Shown: piece by piece, positions 17,256-25,739 of the stretch
Position numbering within the stretch: position 1 is the stretch's first letter
Layout: every line of letters begins with the position of its first letter
Source of the DNA: OMIW01 sp044235645
GTDB taxonomy: Bacteria; Bdellovibrionota_C; UBA2361; OMIW01
NCBI GenBank assembly: GCA_044235645.1
Contig: JBIIHQ010000004.1
Span: 241,444 to 305,443, forward strand
Length of the DNA stretch: 64,000 bases
Direction: 5' to 3'
Translations under genes and position numbers: made by a program
The notes under the pieces: generated by a model
Database searches by the model: none
What the model was told of the DNA's origin: nothing
What the model saw: only the letters and a program-made list of their open reading frames with translations

Positions 17256-18827
17256 TTAATCGACCCTTGGCTTGCGGAATATAGCCATCCCCACCCCCCA
17301 GAAAAAGGTCGCCCATGCGAGGATGCGGGTCGGCCACTCACCCCAATATTGTGAAAATGGGGTATCGATGTCAGCGACGATCGGAACAGAGGCAGAGAGC
17401 AACCCTTCAGAGAAGGGGGGAAGTCGGCCGAGAGAATTTCCGACAGGATCGATGATCCCGGTCGTCCCAGTATTTGTTGACCTGAGGAGGGTGCGGCGGG
17501 TCTCTATCGCCCGAAATGCCGCTATCAACTCATGTTGGTCGGGGGCCGCGGAGTCACCGAACCAGGCGTCGTTGCTGAGGCTCGCGAGGAGGGTGGCTCC
17601 CGCTCGAACAGCATCGCCGCTGAGGCTTGGTACGGTGTCTTCATAGCAGATGAGTGGGGCGAGCTTCGCGGTAGGGGTCGATGAGAGAGGGATCACGACG
17701 GGGCCGGTCCCTGCTGCGAAGTTCGCAACCCGATCATTGAGCTGGGCGATCCACGGAAGGAACTCGCCGAACGGGGTGTATTCTCCAAACGGCATCAAGA
17801 TCTGTTTGTGATAGATCGGGGGTATGGAGCCATCTTCTCGAATGACGAGAGCACTGTTGCGGGGGCGTCTGTCCGTAGTGAACGTGAGCGACCCAACGAG
17901 AAGGTCGCGATCGGGCAGAGGGGGGGGGAGGAATCGGCTGTGAGTTGAGATGATGATTGAATCCGGAATGAATCGCTGAATGACTGATTCGGGCCAGATA
18001 ACGAGCTCGGTGCTCTCTGGAACGGTATCGCTGAGGGAACGATACGAATCGACGTTAGCCTCGAAATAGGAAATATCGTGTTTATGCTCGAGAGAGACGT
18101 TCGCCTGGATGAGCGCGACGGGAATCGTCGCGTGGTTACCACGCTGGTACCTGTTAAGTTCGGTGGTGCCGTACCCAATTGCTGCGCCGAAAACCAAGAG
18201 CGAAGCCAGGAGGGGGCGATACGAGCAGCGAGTGATCGCGATAACGAGCGATGAGCTCACCCACACCATGAAGAAACTTAACAGTCCCGCCCCAGCGAGC
18301 GAGGCGGCGAGCGCGAACGGTCTAACCGCGAGCTGAGTATGACCGAGGTGCCACGGAAAAATGCGGGGGCAGACCATCTCACCGGCAACCCATCCGAGGG
18401 GATACGCCAGCCCATGTCGGTGAAACCAAGATGGTAATCGAGCGGCGCACCAATACGTAAGGGGAAATTGTACTGCAGAACCGACGACAAAGAGGCAGAA
18501 TACCGCCACTGCGGCTGCCGATGGAAGCCCGCTGAAGATGGCGATGGTCCGCGCCAGCCACGAGAATGCGAGGGCTATCGCGGTGATACCCGCGATCCAG
18601 GACAGCCGATAAGGGGTGCTGATAACGCGAAGAGGCTTTGGTGTGCCGTCATGTGCGCTTTGAGAGTTCTGTGAGAGTTTCTCGAGAGAAAGGATAAAGA
18701 GGATCGCTGCAATCCATCCCAGAGCCGCACACGACCCTCCTCCTGGCATCAGCCATGCCGCCGCGAGGGCGATGCCGCTGAGAAGAGAGAGGAAGTACGG
18801 GAGGGGGTAATGCGCTTTCAGGGGCAA
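17256..18827 (-). CDS. lnt: Apolipoprotein N-acyltransferase
   Basis: Transfers the third acyl chain onto the N-terminal cysteine of lipoproteins in the inner membrane. The N-terminal half has five or more hydrophobic segments; the C-terminal half is a nitrilase-like domain. The triad is visible: Glu in WPESVI (near residue 279), Lys in KQILMPFGEYTPFGE (near 342) and Cys in PLICYED (near 392). The 523-residue length is normal. The stop overlaps an ATG of the next frame by one base. The downstream gene encodes a lipoprotein. Confidence 0.95.
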   Translation of the reverse strand: MPLKAHYPLPYFLSLLSGIALAAAWLMPGGGSCAALGWIAAILFILSLEKLSQNSQSAHDGTPKPLRVISTPYRLSWIAGITAIALAFSWLARTIAIFSGLPSAAAVAVFCLFVVGSAVQFPLTYWCAARLPSWFHRHGLAYPLGWVAGEMVCPRIFPWHLGHTQLAVRPFALAASLAGAGLLSFFMVWVSSSLVIAITRCSYRPLLASLLVFGAAIGYGTTELNRYQRGNHATIPVALIQANVSLEHKHDISYFEANVDSYRSLSDTVPESTELVIWPESVIQRFIPDSIIISTHSRFLPPPLPDRDLLVGSLTFTTDRRPRNSALVIREDGSIPPIYHKQILMPFGEYTPFGEFLPWIAQLNDRVANFAAGTGPVVIPLSSTPTAKLAPLICYEDTVPSLSGDAVRAGATLLASLSNDAWFGDSAAPDQHELIAAFRAIETRRTLLRSTNTGTTGIIDPVGNSLGRLPPFSEGLLSASVPIVADIDTPFSQYWGEWPTRILAWATFFWGVGMAIFRKPRVD

Positions 18828-18884
18828 GGCTCCGCGGAGCGAGGGGCAGAAGCGAAAAGGAATGGGGTCGTGCAGACAGTGATC

Positions 18885-18911
18885 CGGAAAGGGTGCCTGT
18901 CACCCTTTCCG
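18885..18911. terminator. Perfect 11-bp hairpin downstream of eno
   Basis: CGGAAAGGGTG, a 5-nt loop CCTGT, then CACCCTTTCCG: a perfect inverted repeat starting 12 nt past the enolase stop codon on the minus strand. There is no T-run on either side, so it is not a standard intrinsic terminator. It may act as a 3'-end stabiliser. The core GGTGCCTGTCACC also resembles REP-like palindromes found in many genomes. I found no second copy in this window. Confidence 0.5.
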
Positions 18912-18922
18912 CCCACAGCTAT

Positions 18923-20296
18923 CTACCGCTTAGATACAAATGGATTCTCAACAATCGCTGCTTCGCCGAGAAGCTGCTCGATCCAAAGGAGTCGGTTATA
19001 CTTCGCTATCCGCTCGCTTCGGGACATCGAGCCTGTCTTAATCTGGCCTGCACTGACTGCGACGGCAAGATCGGCGATCGAGGTGTCCTCGGTTTCCCCC
19101 GAACGGTGAGAGATAACGGCGCGATACCCGTTCTGATGAGCCATGGCAATAGCATCGAGCGTTTCGCTGACCGAGCCTATCTGGTTAAGCTTGATCAGGA
19201 TGGCGTTCCCTATCCCCTGCTCAATTCCCATGGCGAGCCGTTTGATATTGGTAACGAACAGATCGTCCCCGACGAGCTGAACGGTTTTTCCGAGCTCCTG
19301 AGTCAACAGCTTCCACCCTTCCCAATCATTTTCATCAAGCCCATCCTCGATGCTGACCAACGGATACTTTTTCGCCCAACCTGCATAAAGTGCGACGAGA
19401 TCCTTTGCCGAAAACTCTTCACGAGAGCTCTTTTTGAACACGTAGAGCCCCCTCTGCTTGTCGAAGAATTCGCTGGCGGCAACATCAAGGGCGAGAGAAA
19501 CATCTCTTCCTGGCTGATACCCCGCATCCGTTATAGCCTCAACAAGACACTGAATCGCCTCCTCTGGGGTTTTCAGGTCAGGGGCAAACCCGCCCTCATC
19601 GCCGAGCCCCGTTGAGAGTCCCTTCTTTTTGAGGTTTTTCTTGAGAGTATGGAACACCTCAGCAGCGATTCTGAGATTCTCGGAGCACCGGGTCGAGGCA
19701 TGAGGGACCAGCATGAATTCCTGAAAGTCAAGAACATTGGTTGCGTGGGCTCCTCCGTTTATGACGTTAACGAGGGGCACCGGTAATCGCCGTGCTTGGA
19801 GTCCGCCGAGATATTGGAAAAGGGGAAGGCCGACGTATCGGGCGCCTGCGTGGGCCGTTGCGAGGCTGACCCCGAGGATTGCGTTCGCACCGAGCGATGA
19901 TTTGGTTTCGGTACCATCGAGGGTGATCATGGTGCGGTCGATAGCCCGCAAGTTAATGGCGTCGGCTCCGATCAGTGCCGGGGCGATCTTCTCGACGACA
20001 TTCCGAACGGCCGTCAGCACCCCTTTGCCGTGATAACGCTTTGGGTCGCCATCTCGCAGCTCAAGAGCCTCATGCTCTCCCGTGGATGCACCAGAGGGCA
20101 CCATCGCCGAACCGATTGCTCCCGAAAAAAGTTCTACAGAAACAGCAACGGTTGGGAAGCCTCGTGAATCAAGACATTCATAGGCAGAGATCGATTTGAT
20201 GCCACTTCCTGTTGAGCTGCTGCCAATGGGGGTGGCAGGAGAGTTGGTTGTAGCAGGGTTAAGGCCAGCAGGTTGGTTATGGGTTGAGCAGCTCAT
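18923..20296 (-). CDS. eno: Enolase
   Basis: Interconverts 2-phosphoglycerate and phosphoenolpyruvate. Family blocks are in order: CLDSRGFPTV, SGASTGEHEALELRDGD, the HAG loop region of enolases, SIEDGLDENDWEGW, QLVGDDLFVTN, and the active-site ISHRSGETEDTSIADL. The length (457) exceeds the usual 420-435 because of an N-terminal Ser/Thr/Pro/Asn-rich extension of about 30 residues ahead of IKSISAYE. ATG 20296 has GGAG 9 nt upstream, so the extension is probably real. It is followed by a perfect hairpin and then, on the same strand, by lnt. Confidence 0.96.
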   Translation of the reverse strand: MSCSTHNQPAGLNPATTNSPATPIGSSSTGSGIKSISAYECLDSRGFPTVAVSVELFSGAIGSAMVPSGASTGEHEALELRDGDPKRYHGKGVLTAVRNVVEKIAPALIGADAINLRAIDRTMITLDGTETKSSLGANAILGVSLATAHAGARYVGLPLFQYLGGLQARRLPVPLVNVINGGAHATNVLDFQEFMLVPHASTRCSENLRIAAEVFHTLKKNLKKKGLSTGLGDEGGFAPDLKTPEEAIQCLVEAITDAGYQPGRDVSLALDVAASEFFDKQRGLYVFKKSSREEFSAKDLVALYAGWAKKYPLVSIEDGLDENDWEGWKLLTQELGKTVQLVGDDLFVTNIKRLAMGIEQGIGNAILIKLNQIGSVSETLDAIAMAHQNGYRAVISHRSGETEDTSIADLAVAVSAGQIKTGSMSRSERIAKYNRLLWIEQLLGEAAIVENPFVSKR

Positions 20297-20545
20297 TAGG
20301 GTGTTCTCCTGAATCTATGCTTCGTCACGGTCCGGACGTGAGGTACTCGCGGTTCCAAGGCTCGTACTGGACCTGTTGCAACTTGCGGCCAGTTGTACAC
20401 CGATGTGCGCTGCAAGTCGAGCGGGGGCATTGGATTGACGAGCCCTTCAATGCTGGCTTGAACAGGGTAATTTTTTTTCAAAAAGGTCTGTATGTGGGAG
20501 CTGACACCTCTGGCGTCAGAGCGATTAAGGCGGTATGGTGCCCCC

Positions 20546-20830
20546 ATGAAGCGCTTTGCTCCCCCAGTACTTTTTGCTCTCAGCCTCTCATCGCTGGGCC
20601 TGTTTTTCACGGGCGAGGGGGACCTTCACGCGCTCAGAGAGCTTCAGGAGCGACTCCACGGAGCGAAGCTTCGTAATGAGAGGCTTGGGGAGTATGTCCA
20701 AGCAATTCGAGAACACAACGCTCAGTTAAAAGGGGATCCGCGGGTGCTTGAGCGGACGGTGCGCAACGAGTTAGGGTTGGTGCGGGATGGTGAGGTTGTG
20801 TTTGTTTTTGATGAGGAAGGAGTGCGGTAG
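20546..20830 (+). CDS. ftsB: FtsB/DivIC-like septum formation protein
   Basis: 94 residues with an N-terminal hydrophobic helix (about residues 5-22) and a coiled-coil segment rich in Leu/Arg/Glu (about 28-65). It ends in LERTVRNELGLVRDGEVVFVF, the characteristic FtsB C-terminal pattern. FtsB links FtsL and FtsQ in the inner-membrane divisome. It is divergent from enolase, the same neighbourhood as in many Gram-negative genomes. ATG 20546 is preferred; an earlier in-frame start would precede the membrane helix with non-family sequence. A gene of unknown function follows 21 nt downstream. Confidence 0.85.
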   Translation: MKRFAPPVLFALSLSSLGLFFTGEGDLHALRELQERLHGAKLRNERLGEYVQAIREHNAQLKGDPRVLERTVRNELGLVRDGEVVFVFDEEGVR

Positions 20831-20851
20831 AAAGAGGTCGGAGGGGTAGGG

Positions 20852-21850
20852 ATGTTTCTTTGTAAGAAGGTTCATCAGGCAGTTGCTGAATTAGCGCAGA
20901 CGTTCGGTGATATCGCGTTACCAGGACACGGCCAACGGGCGGAGCGAGGATTCCCTTCGAGCGAGGCTCCCTTTTTTCGAGAGATACTCGCAGGTTTGGA
21001 ATCGGGTCAGTGGCTCTTGGTGCCTCAATCCTCGCGGCTCTCGGAGAATGGAACGAGCTTACTTCAGGTCGGACATGAACAGCTACCTGCCGAGCAGGTG
21101 CGTTCGACTATGGTTGCTCTCGACTGGCTGCGCTTGAGAGATTCTTTAGAACCCACAGAACCATCCGCCGTACGGGCCCTCTTTGACTTAGCCCATGAGG
21201 ACAAGCCGGTCGATCTCCGATTTTTTGACCGCCTCACTGAAGTGGGCCTTGGAAGGATCGAGAGCAGGGTCGCGTGGGATACGCCATACTCTGGTCAGTT
21301 CGGGCTTCCCAAGTTGGACCGCACCTTTGTCCCCTCCGAACACGTCCTCTCGGTGGTGCGGGCGGGAACGAGGATTGACGATAATCAACAGGTCGTCTTA
21401 GTGAATCCTGAGAGCGGTCTCGGAGGATTGAAGGAATGGGTTAATTATCAGATCAGCCCGTTTATTCAGTCGTGCGCGGAGGATCGTTCGGGTGAAACTG
21501 TTCGCGGAGTGCCGGTAAACGATTTTCTTGATATCTACCATCGGGTGGAGCTTCTCATGGGTTGTTTCTATCAAGAGGGCCCCCTTGGGATCAGCACCGT
21601 CGAACATCTCTATATGGCCCATGTCGATAGGGTTCGATCCGAGAGGGACCCCTCAGCGCTTCAGGACTGGGAGAAGCGGCTAGCGGCCGCGTACGGTTTA
21701 GGGACAGTTGAGGGTGAGCAAGACGGCGAGGAGTTGACGTTTACCCCGCGAAAGTACCTCGCCGATGTTCTGAAGATGGCGATTAGCTATCAGGGACAAG
21801 GATGGGAGCCGGTGCTGTTGCCTCCCGATGATCTGAGCGAATTAATGTGA
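20852..21850 (+). CDS. Conserved-looking cytoplasmic protein of unknown function
   Basis: 332 residues, not recognised. No signal peptide, membrane helix or low-complexity region is visible, and the composition is that of a soluble, acidic globular protein. Segments such as WVNYQISPFIQSC, DIYHRVELLMGCFYQEG and FTPRKYLADVLKMAISY suggest an all-helical C-terminal half. A strong GGAGGGG lies before ATG 20852. It follows ftsB by 21 nt and is probably co-transcribed with it, so a link to division or cell-cycle timing is possible but only from position. Confidence 0.75.
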   Translation: MFLCKKVHQAVAELAQTFGDIALPGHGQRAERGFPSSEAPFFREILAGLESGQWLLVPQSSRLSENGTSLLQVGHEQLPAEQVRSTMVALDWLRLRDSLEPTEPSAVRALFDLAHEDKPVDLRFFDRLTEVGLGRIESRVAWDTPYSGQFGLPKLDRTFVPSEHVLSVVRAGTRIDDNQQVVLVNPESGLGGLKEWVNYQISPFIQSCAEDRSGETVRGVPVNDFLDIYHRVELLMGCFYQEGPLGISTVEHLYMAHVDRVRSERDPSALQDWEKRLAAAYGLGTVEGEQDGEELTFTPRKYLADVLKMAISYQGQGWEPVLLPPDDLSELM

Positions 21851-22054
21851 CTCGTCCGTTCTTGGGTGATGTGCGATAACGATGCGTGTGCTTCCTTATG
21901 TGGGGCTTACATCGCGGGGTAATCATGCAAAGGGCCCATGTGTCTGCAGAGGCCATCGTTTAATTTTTGTGCAGCTGCATCTTCTGTTCGGCGAACATCC
22001 GTATGACGCAGGAGAAGGCGGGTGTTCCCATCTTTGTGTAAGTACGTTCTGACC

Positions 22055-22531
22055 ATGACTTCGCTTCCCAGAACCCCCGGCTCCTTTCAGTCCCTTCCCT
22101 CCGTAGTGTCGTCCCCCACCCCTATCTCCCCCGCGCACGAAGCCCAGATTCAACGCAAACAGGCCGCCGAACAGAATAAATTTGCTCAAGAGGAGGATGA
22201 AACGCGCCCTCCGATTTATCGACGTCCTACCAAGCCGCTCGCGGTAGAGTCGATTCTCCGCTCAGTCCTCGCCACGCGAGGCCTTGATAAACGGCTCGCG
22301 GCGTACCAATGGGTGACGCACTGGGAAAAAATAGTCGGCACCGGTATCGCCCGGCGGACTCGCCCCGCCTCGCTTAAAAAAGGGGTACTCACCGTCGAGG
22401 TTACCGACTCTGCGTGGGCGCAGGAGTTACAGTTCCGCAAACAGATCATAATGGCCCGCCTTGCAAAGTCCGTGAACAATGATCAGCTAGTCCATGATGT
22501 GAGATTCGTGGTCAAGGCGCGGGGTAGGTGA
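22055..22531 (+). CDS. DUF721 / DciA-like protein
   Basis: 158 residues. The first 70 are Pro/Ser/Gln-rich and probably disordered. The C-terminal part has the DUF721 pattern: a helix with YQWVTHWEKIVGTGIARRTRP, then LKKGVLTVEVTDSAWAQELQFRK. DciA proteins load the replicative helicase in bacteria lacking DnaC/DnaI, so helicase loading is a reasonable guess. Start ATG 22055. The 200 bp upstream hold no recognised feature. gltX follows on the same strand. Confidence 0.75.
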   Translation: MTSLPRTPGSFQSLPSVVSSPTPISPAHEAQIQRKQAAEQNKFAQEEDETRPPIYRRPTKPLAVESILRSVLATRGLDKRLAAYQWVTHWEKIVGTGIARRTRPASLKKGVLTVEVTDSAWAQELQFRKQIIMARLAKSVNNDQLVHDVRFVVKARGR

Positions 22532-22567
22532 GGGCGGGCAATCCTGTCGAGTAACCCGACCCCCTTC

Positions 22568-22596
22568 TTGAGATTTTCCCGGGCATCGCCTACTGT
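22568..22596 (+). promoter_or_regulatory. Possible promoter for gltX
   Basis: TTGAGA at 22568-22573 and TACTGT at 22591-22596 are separated by 17 nt, about 115 nt before the gltX start. The -35 is a good match (5/6) and the -10 a weak one (3/6). Confidence 0.25.
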
Positions 22597-22711
22597 GTTG
22601 TCGTAATTTTCGAGCCTGTTCCGTGACCTACTGCCGTGGTGCCATTCGGTGCTGATCAAGTATCACCGAACCGATATCAATCGTTGCCCACCCGCTCTTT
22701 CTGCTGTCCTT

Positions 22712-24199
22712 ATGAAACCAGTTCGTACCCGTTTTGCCCCGAGTCCCACCGGTAAGCTGCATATTGGCACCGCGCGCACCGCGCTGTTCGCCTATCTCCT
22801 CGCCCGTCACTATGAGGGGACCTTTATCCTGCGGATCGAAGATACTGATCAGGCCCGTCGTGTCCCTGGAGCCGTTCGTCAGATCATTGAATCACTCTCG
22901 CAATTTGGGATTGAGATAGACGAAGGTCCCTCGTTAGAGGAGCTGCGGCAGGTGGGGGAATATTGGGAGGGGGCTCCTGTTCTTGGGGGGACAAAAGGGC
23001 CCTACACCCAGAGCCTCCGTGCGGCGCGGTACCGCGAGGTTGCTGAGCAGCTCGTGGCGATGGGGGTCGCCTATCGGTGTGATTGCACCGCTGAGATGCT
23101 CGAGCGAGAGCGAAACGAGCAGATGGCACGGCGTGAGGTGCCCGGGTACTCGGGATACTGCCGCGATCGGAACGTCTCTGCCGATGTTCCGCATGTTATC
23201 AGGGTGCGCATACCCGCGGGCAAATTTGATTTGGTACTGAATGATGCGGTGCGGGGACGAATTATGTGGGAGGATCTCTCGCTCCGCGACACGGTCATTA
23301 TGAAGTCCGATGGTATGGCGCTGTACCACCTCGCCGTCGTCGTCGACGATCACGACATGGAAATTAGTCATGTTATCCGCGGAGAGGAGTGGATACCGAC
23401 AACTCCAATTCACCTCCTTCTCTATCGCGCGCTCGGATGGGAGCCCCCGGTCTTTGCACACGTTGCGCAGGTGCTCGGTACTGATGGCAAGAAACTCTCC
23501 AAACGGCACGGTGCCACGGCGCTCGAGCAGTTTTTTGAAACAGGCTATCTCCCCGAGGCATTATTAAATTACGTCGCACTCGTCGGTTGGTCGCCCGGCA
23601 AGGGAGAGGAGCAGGAGATATTTTCTAAGCGCGAGTTGGCTGAGCGATTCTCGCTTGAAGGGTTGAGTGCGTCGGGAGGGGTTTTCGACGATCAAAAGCT
23701 CGAGTGGATGAACGGGGTGTATCTGCGGAGCCTTTCGGATGCCGATTTTCTCAAAAGGGTACGGCCCTTCTTCCCTGAGGGTGCATTCGAGCGTTGTGAG
23801 GGGGAGCTAAAAACTATTGCAGGGCTTGTGAAAGAGCGGATTAAACTCCTCCCCGAGGTCCCCGAGATGGTCGAGTTCCTCTATCGAGATGATCTTGCTC
23901 CCGATTATGCGGCAGCACTTAAGAAAGGGATAACCCCTCCGATAGCCGTTGCTTTGATTACGGACGCGCTTGCAGCGGTTGACGGGTCGACACCATTGAC
24001 ACACGAATCATTGGAGCAAATATTCCGCGGCATTGCCGAGCGGCATGGCCTTAAGGTGGGCCCTGCCTTTTCGGTGTTCCGGATCTCGGTTCTGTGCAAA
24101 GCGGTCACCCCGCCCCTTTTTGAGTCGATGGTTGCCCTTGGTAAGGATCGAGTGATGGCGCGGTTGCGCATGGCGCGCGATTGGTACGAGCAGGCGTAA
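22712..24199 (+). CDS. gltX: Glutamyl-tRNA synthetase
   Basis: Charges tRNA-Glu in the cytoplasm (a non-discriminating form charging tRNA-Gln too cannot be excluded). Class I motifs: HIGT at residues 17-20 within APSPTGKLHIGTART, and KLSKRHG near 261-267. A zinc-binding pattern CDC...YSGYC is present in the acceptor-binding insert. Length is 495 residues. The start is set at ATG 22712, giving the standard MKPVRTRFAPSPTG N-terminus; an upstream ATG at 22649 would add 21 atypical residues. Confidence 0.97.
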   Translation: MKPVRTRFAPSPTGKLHIGTARTALFAYLLARHYEGTFILRIEDTDQARRVPGAVRQIIESLSQFGIEIDEGPSLEELRQVGEYWEGAPVLGGTKGPYTQSLRAARYREVAEQLVAMGVAYRCDCTAEMLERERNEQMARREVPGYSGYCRDRNVSADVPHVIRVRIPAGKFDLVLNDAVRGRIMWEDLSLRDTVIMKSDGMALYHLAVVVDDHDMEISHVIRGEEWIPTTPIHLLLYRALGWEPPVFAHVAQVLGTDGKKLSKRHGATALEQFFETGYLPEALLNYVALVGWSPGKGEEQEIFSKRELAERFSLEGLSASGGVFDDQKLEWMNGVYLRSLSDADFLKRVRPFFPEGAFERCEGELKTIAGLVKERIKLLPEVPEMVEFLYRDDLAPDYAAALKKGITPPIAVALITDALAAVDGSTPLTHESLEQIFRGIAERHGLKVGPAFSVFRISVLCKAVTPPLFESMVALGKDRVMARLRMARDWYEQA

Positions 24200-24329
24200 G
24201 AGGGGTTAAGGCGAGAAAGAGGATAGTAGCACTGCAGTCACCGTGGTAGGGTCGCGGCTGTGAGGGGTGGTTAACAGATGTGGCAGTGCCGTCGTGCTCT
24301 TCTTATCGTAATTAACTCGGATATACAAC

Positions 24330-25577
24330 ATGAACACACGTGATGTGGCCCTTCGCCCGCGGGCTATCGGTGTCCTCTTTGCATCACCATTTCTTACCCA
24401 CTTATTTTTAATCGTCACACTTTTTCTCGCTTCCCTGGTACCTCACCGCGGTGCACAAGCAGAACCCAGCCTCGACACCTCACAACCGCCGCCGCTTCAC
24501 CAAACGCTCGGCGAGTGTCTCGAAAATCTAGGCCGGCTCTACAAAAATGACTCTGATGATGTTGTACAGGAGGTGTGGCTTCTCGGCCGATATCACGGAC
24601 AGTATCATTGGACCGATGCCGACACTGGCGAGGATCACGGATATGAGACGAGACGATTTCGGCTCGGAGGCCAGGCGCGGCTCCTAAAACGAATGACGCT
24701 CCACGCGCAGATGGTGAGTGGGAGTGATATCGATCCGGTGTACAACGGATTTACCGAATTGTGGGCACAGTGGGCCTTTACCACCGAAGTGGCGTTAACG
24801 ATTGGACAGCAGAAAAACCGGTTCACCCACGACCGTAACGTTTCGAGCCGCTATTTGAACTACCTCGAGCGAGCGATGTTCACGAATATGTTCGGCGTTG
24901 ACTACACCCCCGCGATAACCCTTCAGGGAACGGTTGGAAAAACATCTTATTATACCGGCATTTTTACAAATGCCACGGGACAGAATATCGGCGAGGCGCT
25001 CACTGAGTATACCTCCGGCTACTCAGCCCTCGGGGCGGTTTATCACCGCCTTGGAGCGATGCTTGGGGTTCAGGATGTGACTTTGTACGGGTCATACCTC
25101 CATAGCAATGCCAACGAGCGGGCCACGAATATGAACCGCTTTGACGATGGGCTATCGGGGGCAGTCATCATGACCCACGGACACGCGACGTTGATAGGGG
25201 AGGTGACGGGGGGATTCGGGAGTGACAACGGGGATGCCGTTGGGCTGAACCTCCAACCGACCTACTTCATTAACCGATCTCTCCAGATCGCGACCCGATA
25301 TCAGATAGCACGATCAACCGATGAGGGAGGGCTCTCTCCGCAGCGCCGTTACGAGCGACCTGCGGGGCTTGCTGCAGGAGATCGATATCAGGCCGGCTAT
25401 GTGGGGCTTAACTACTATATCGCAAAGCACCGAATTAAGCTGATGACCGGCATCGAATACGCCACTATGAGCGGTCAGGATGCCTGGACCGCTAGCACTA
25501 TGTTCCGCTTTTACTTTGGTCCCCATTCGGGTGGTGCGTTTCCGATGAACGATATCTTGCCGCACGAGTCGGATTAG
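24330..25577 (+). CDS. OprP/OprO-type outer-membrane porin
   Basis: 415 residues with a long signal peptide (hydrophobic core about residues 25-38, cleavage likely after AQA near 45). The rest has alternating strand patterns of a beta-barrel: TRRFRLGGQARL, LWAQWAF, LTIGQQKNRF, TYFINRSLQIATRYQ, and near the end TASTMFRFYFG. The RRFRLG and GQQKNRF-type segments are typical of phosphate-selective porin O/P relatives. Substrate specificity cannot be inferred. The gene stands alone after gltX and precedes the accessory stretch. Confidence 0.8.
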   Translation: MNTRDVALRPRAIGVLFASPFLTHLFLIVTLFLASLVPHRGAQAEPSLDTSQPPPLHQTLGECLENLGRLYKNDSDDVVQEVWLLGRYHGQYHWTDADTGEDHGYETRRFRLGGQARLLKRMTLHAQMVSGSDIDPVYNGFTELWAQWAFTTEVALTIGQQKNRFTHDRNVSSRYLNYLERAMFTNMFGVDYTPAITLQGTVGKTSYYTGIFTNATGQNIGEALTEYTSGYSALGAVYHRLGAMLGVQDVTLYGSYLHSNANERATNMNRFDDGLSGAVIMTHGHATLIGEVTGGFGSDNGDAVGLNLQPTYFINRSLQIATRYQIARSTDEGGLSPQRRYERPAGLAAGDRYQAGYVGLNYYIAKHRIKLMTGIEYATMSGQDAWTASTMFRFYFGPHSGGAFPMNDILPHESD

Positions 25578-25739
25578 GGGGCTGGGGAAGAAGCTCTAAA
25601 AAGCCCGCCAATTCTCCGTAAGCCCGCGATAGGGGGGATGCGTGCGCTCATTTGAGGAAATCTCAGCCCTACGTCACTCGATCAGCACCCATCCTCATAA
25701 GTTATCTGGAGGGGCTGGTGTTGAGGGCGCGGGTGAAGC

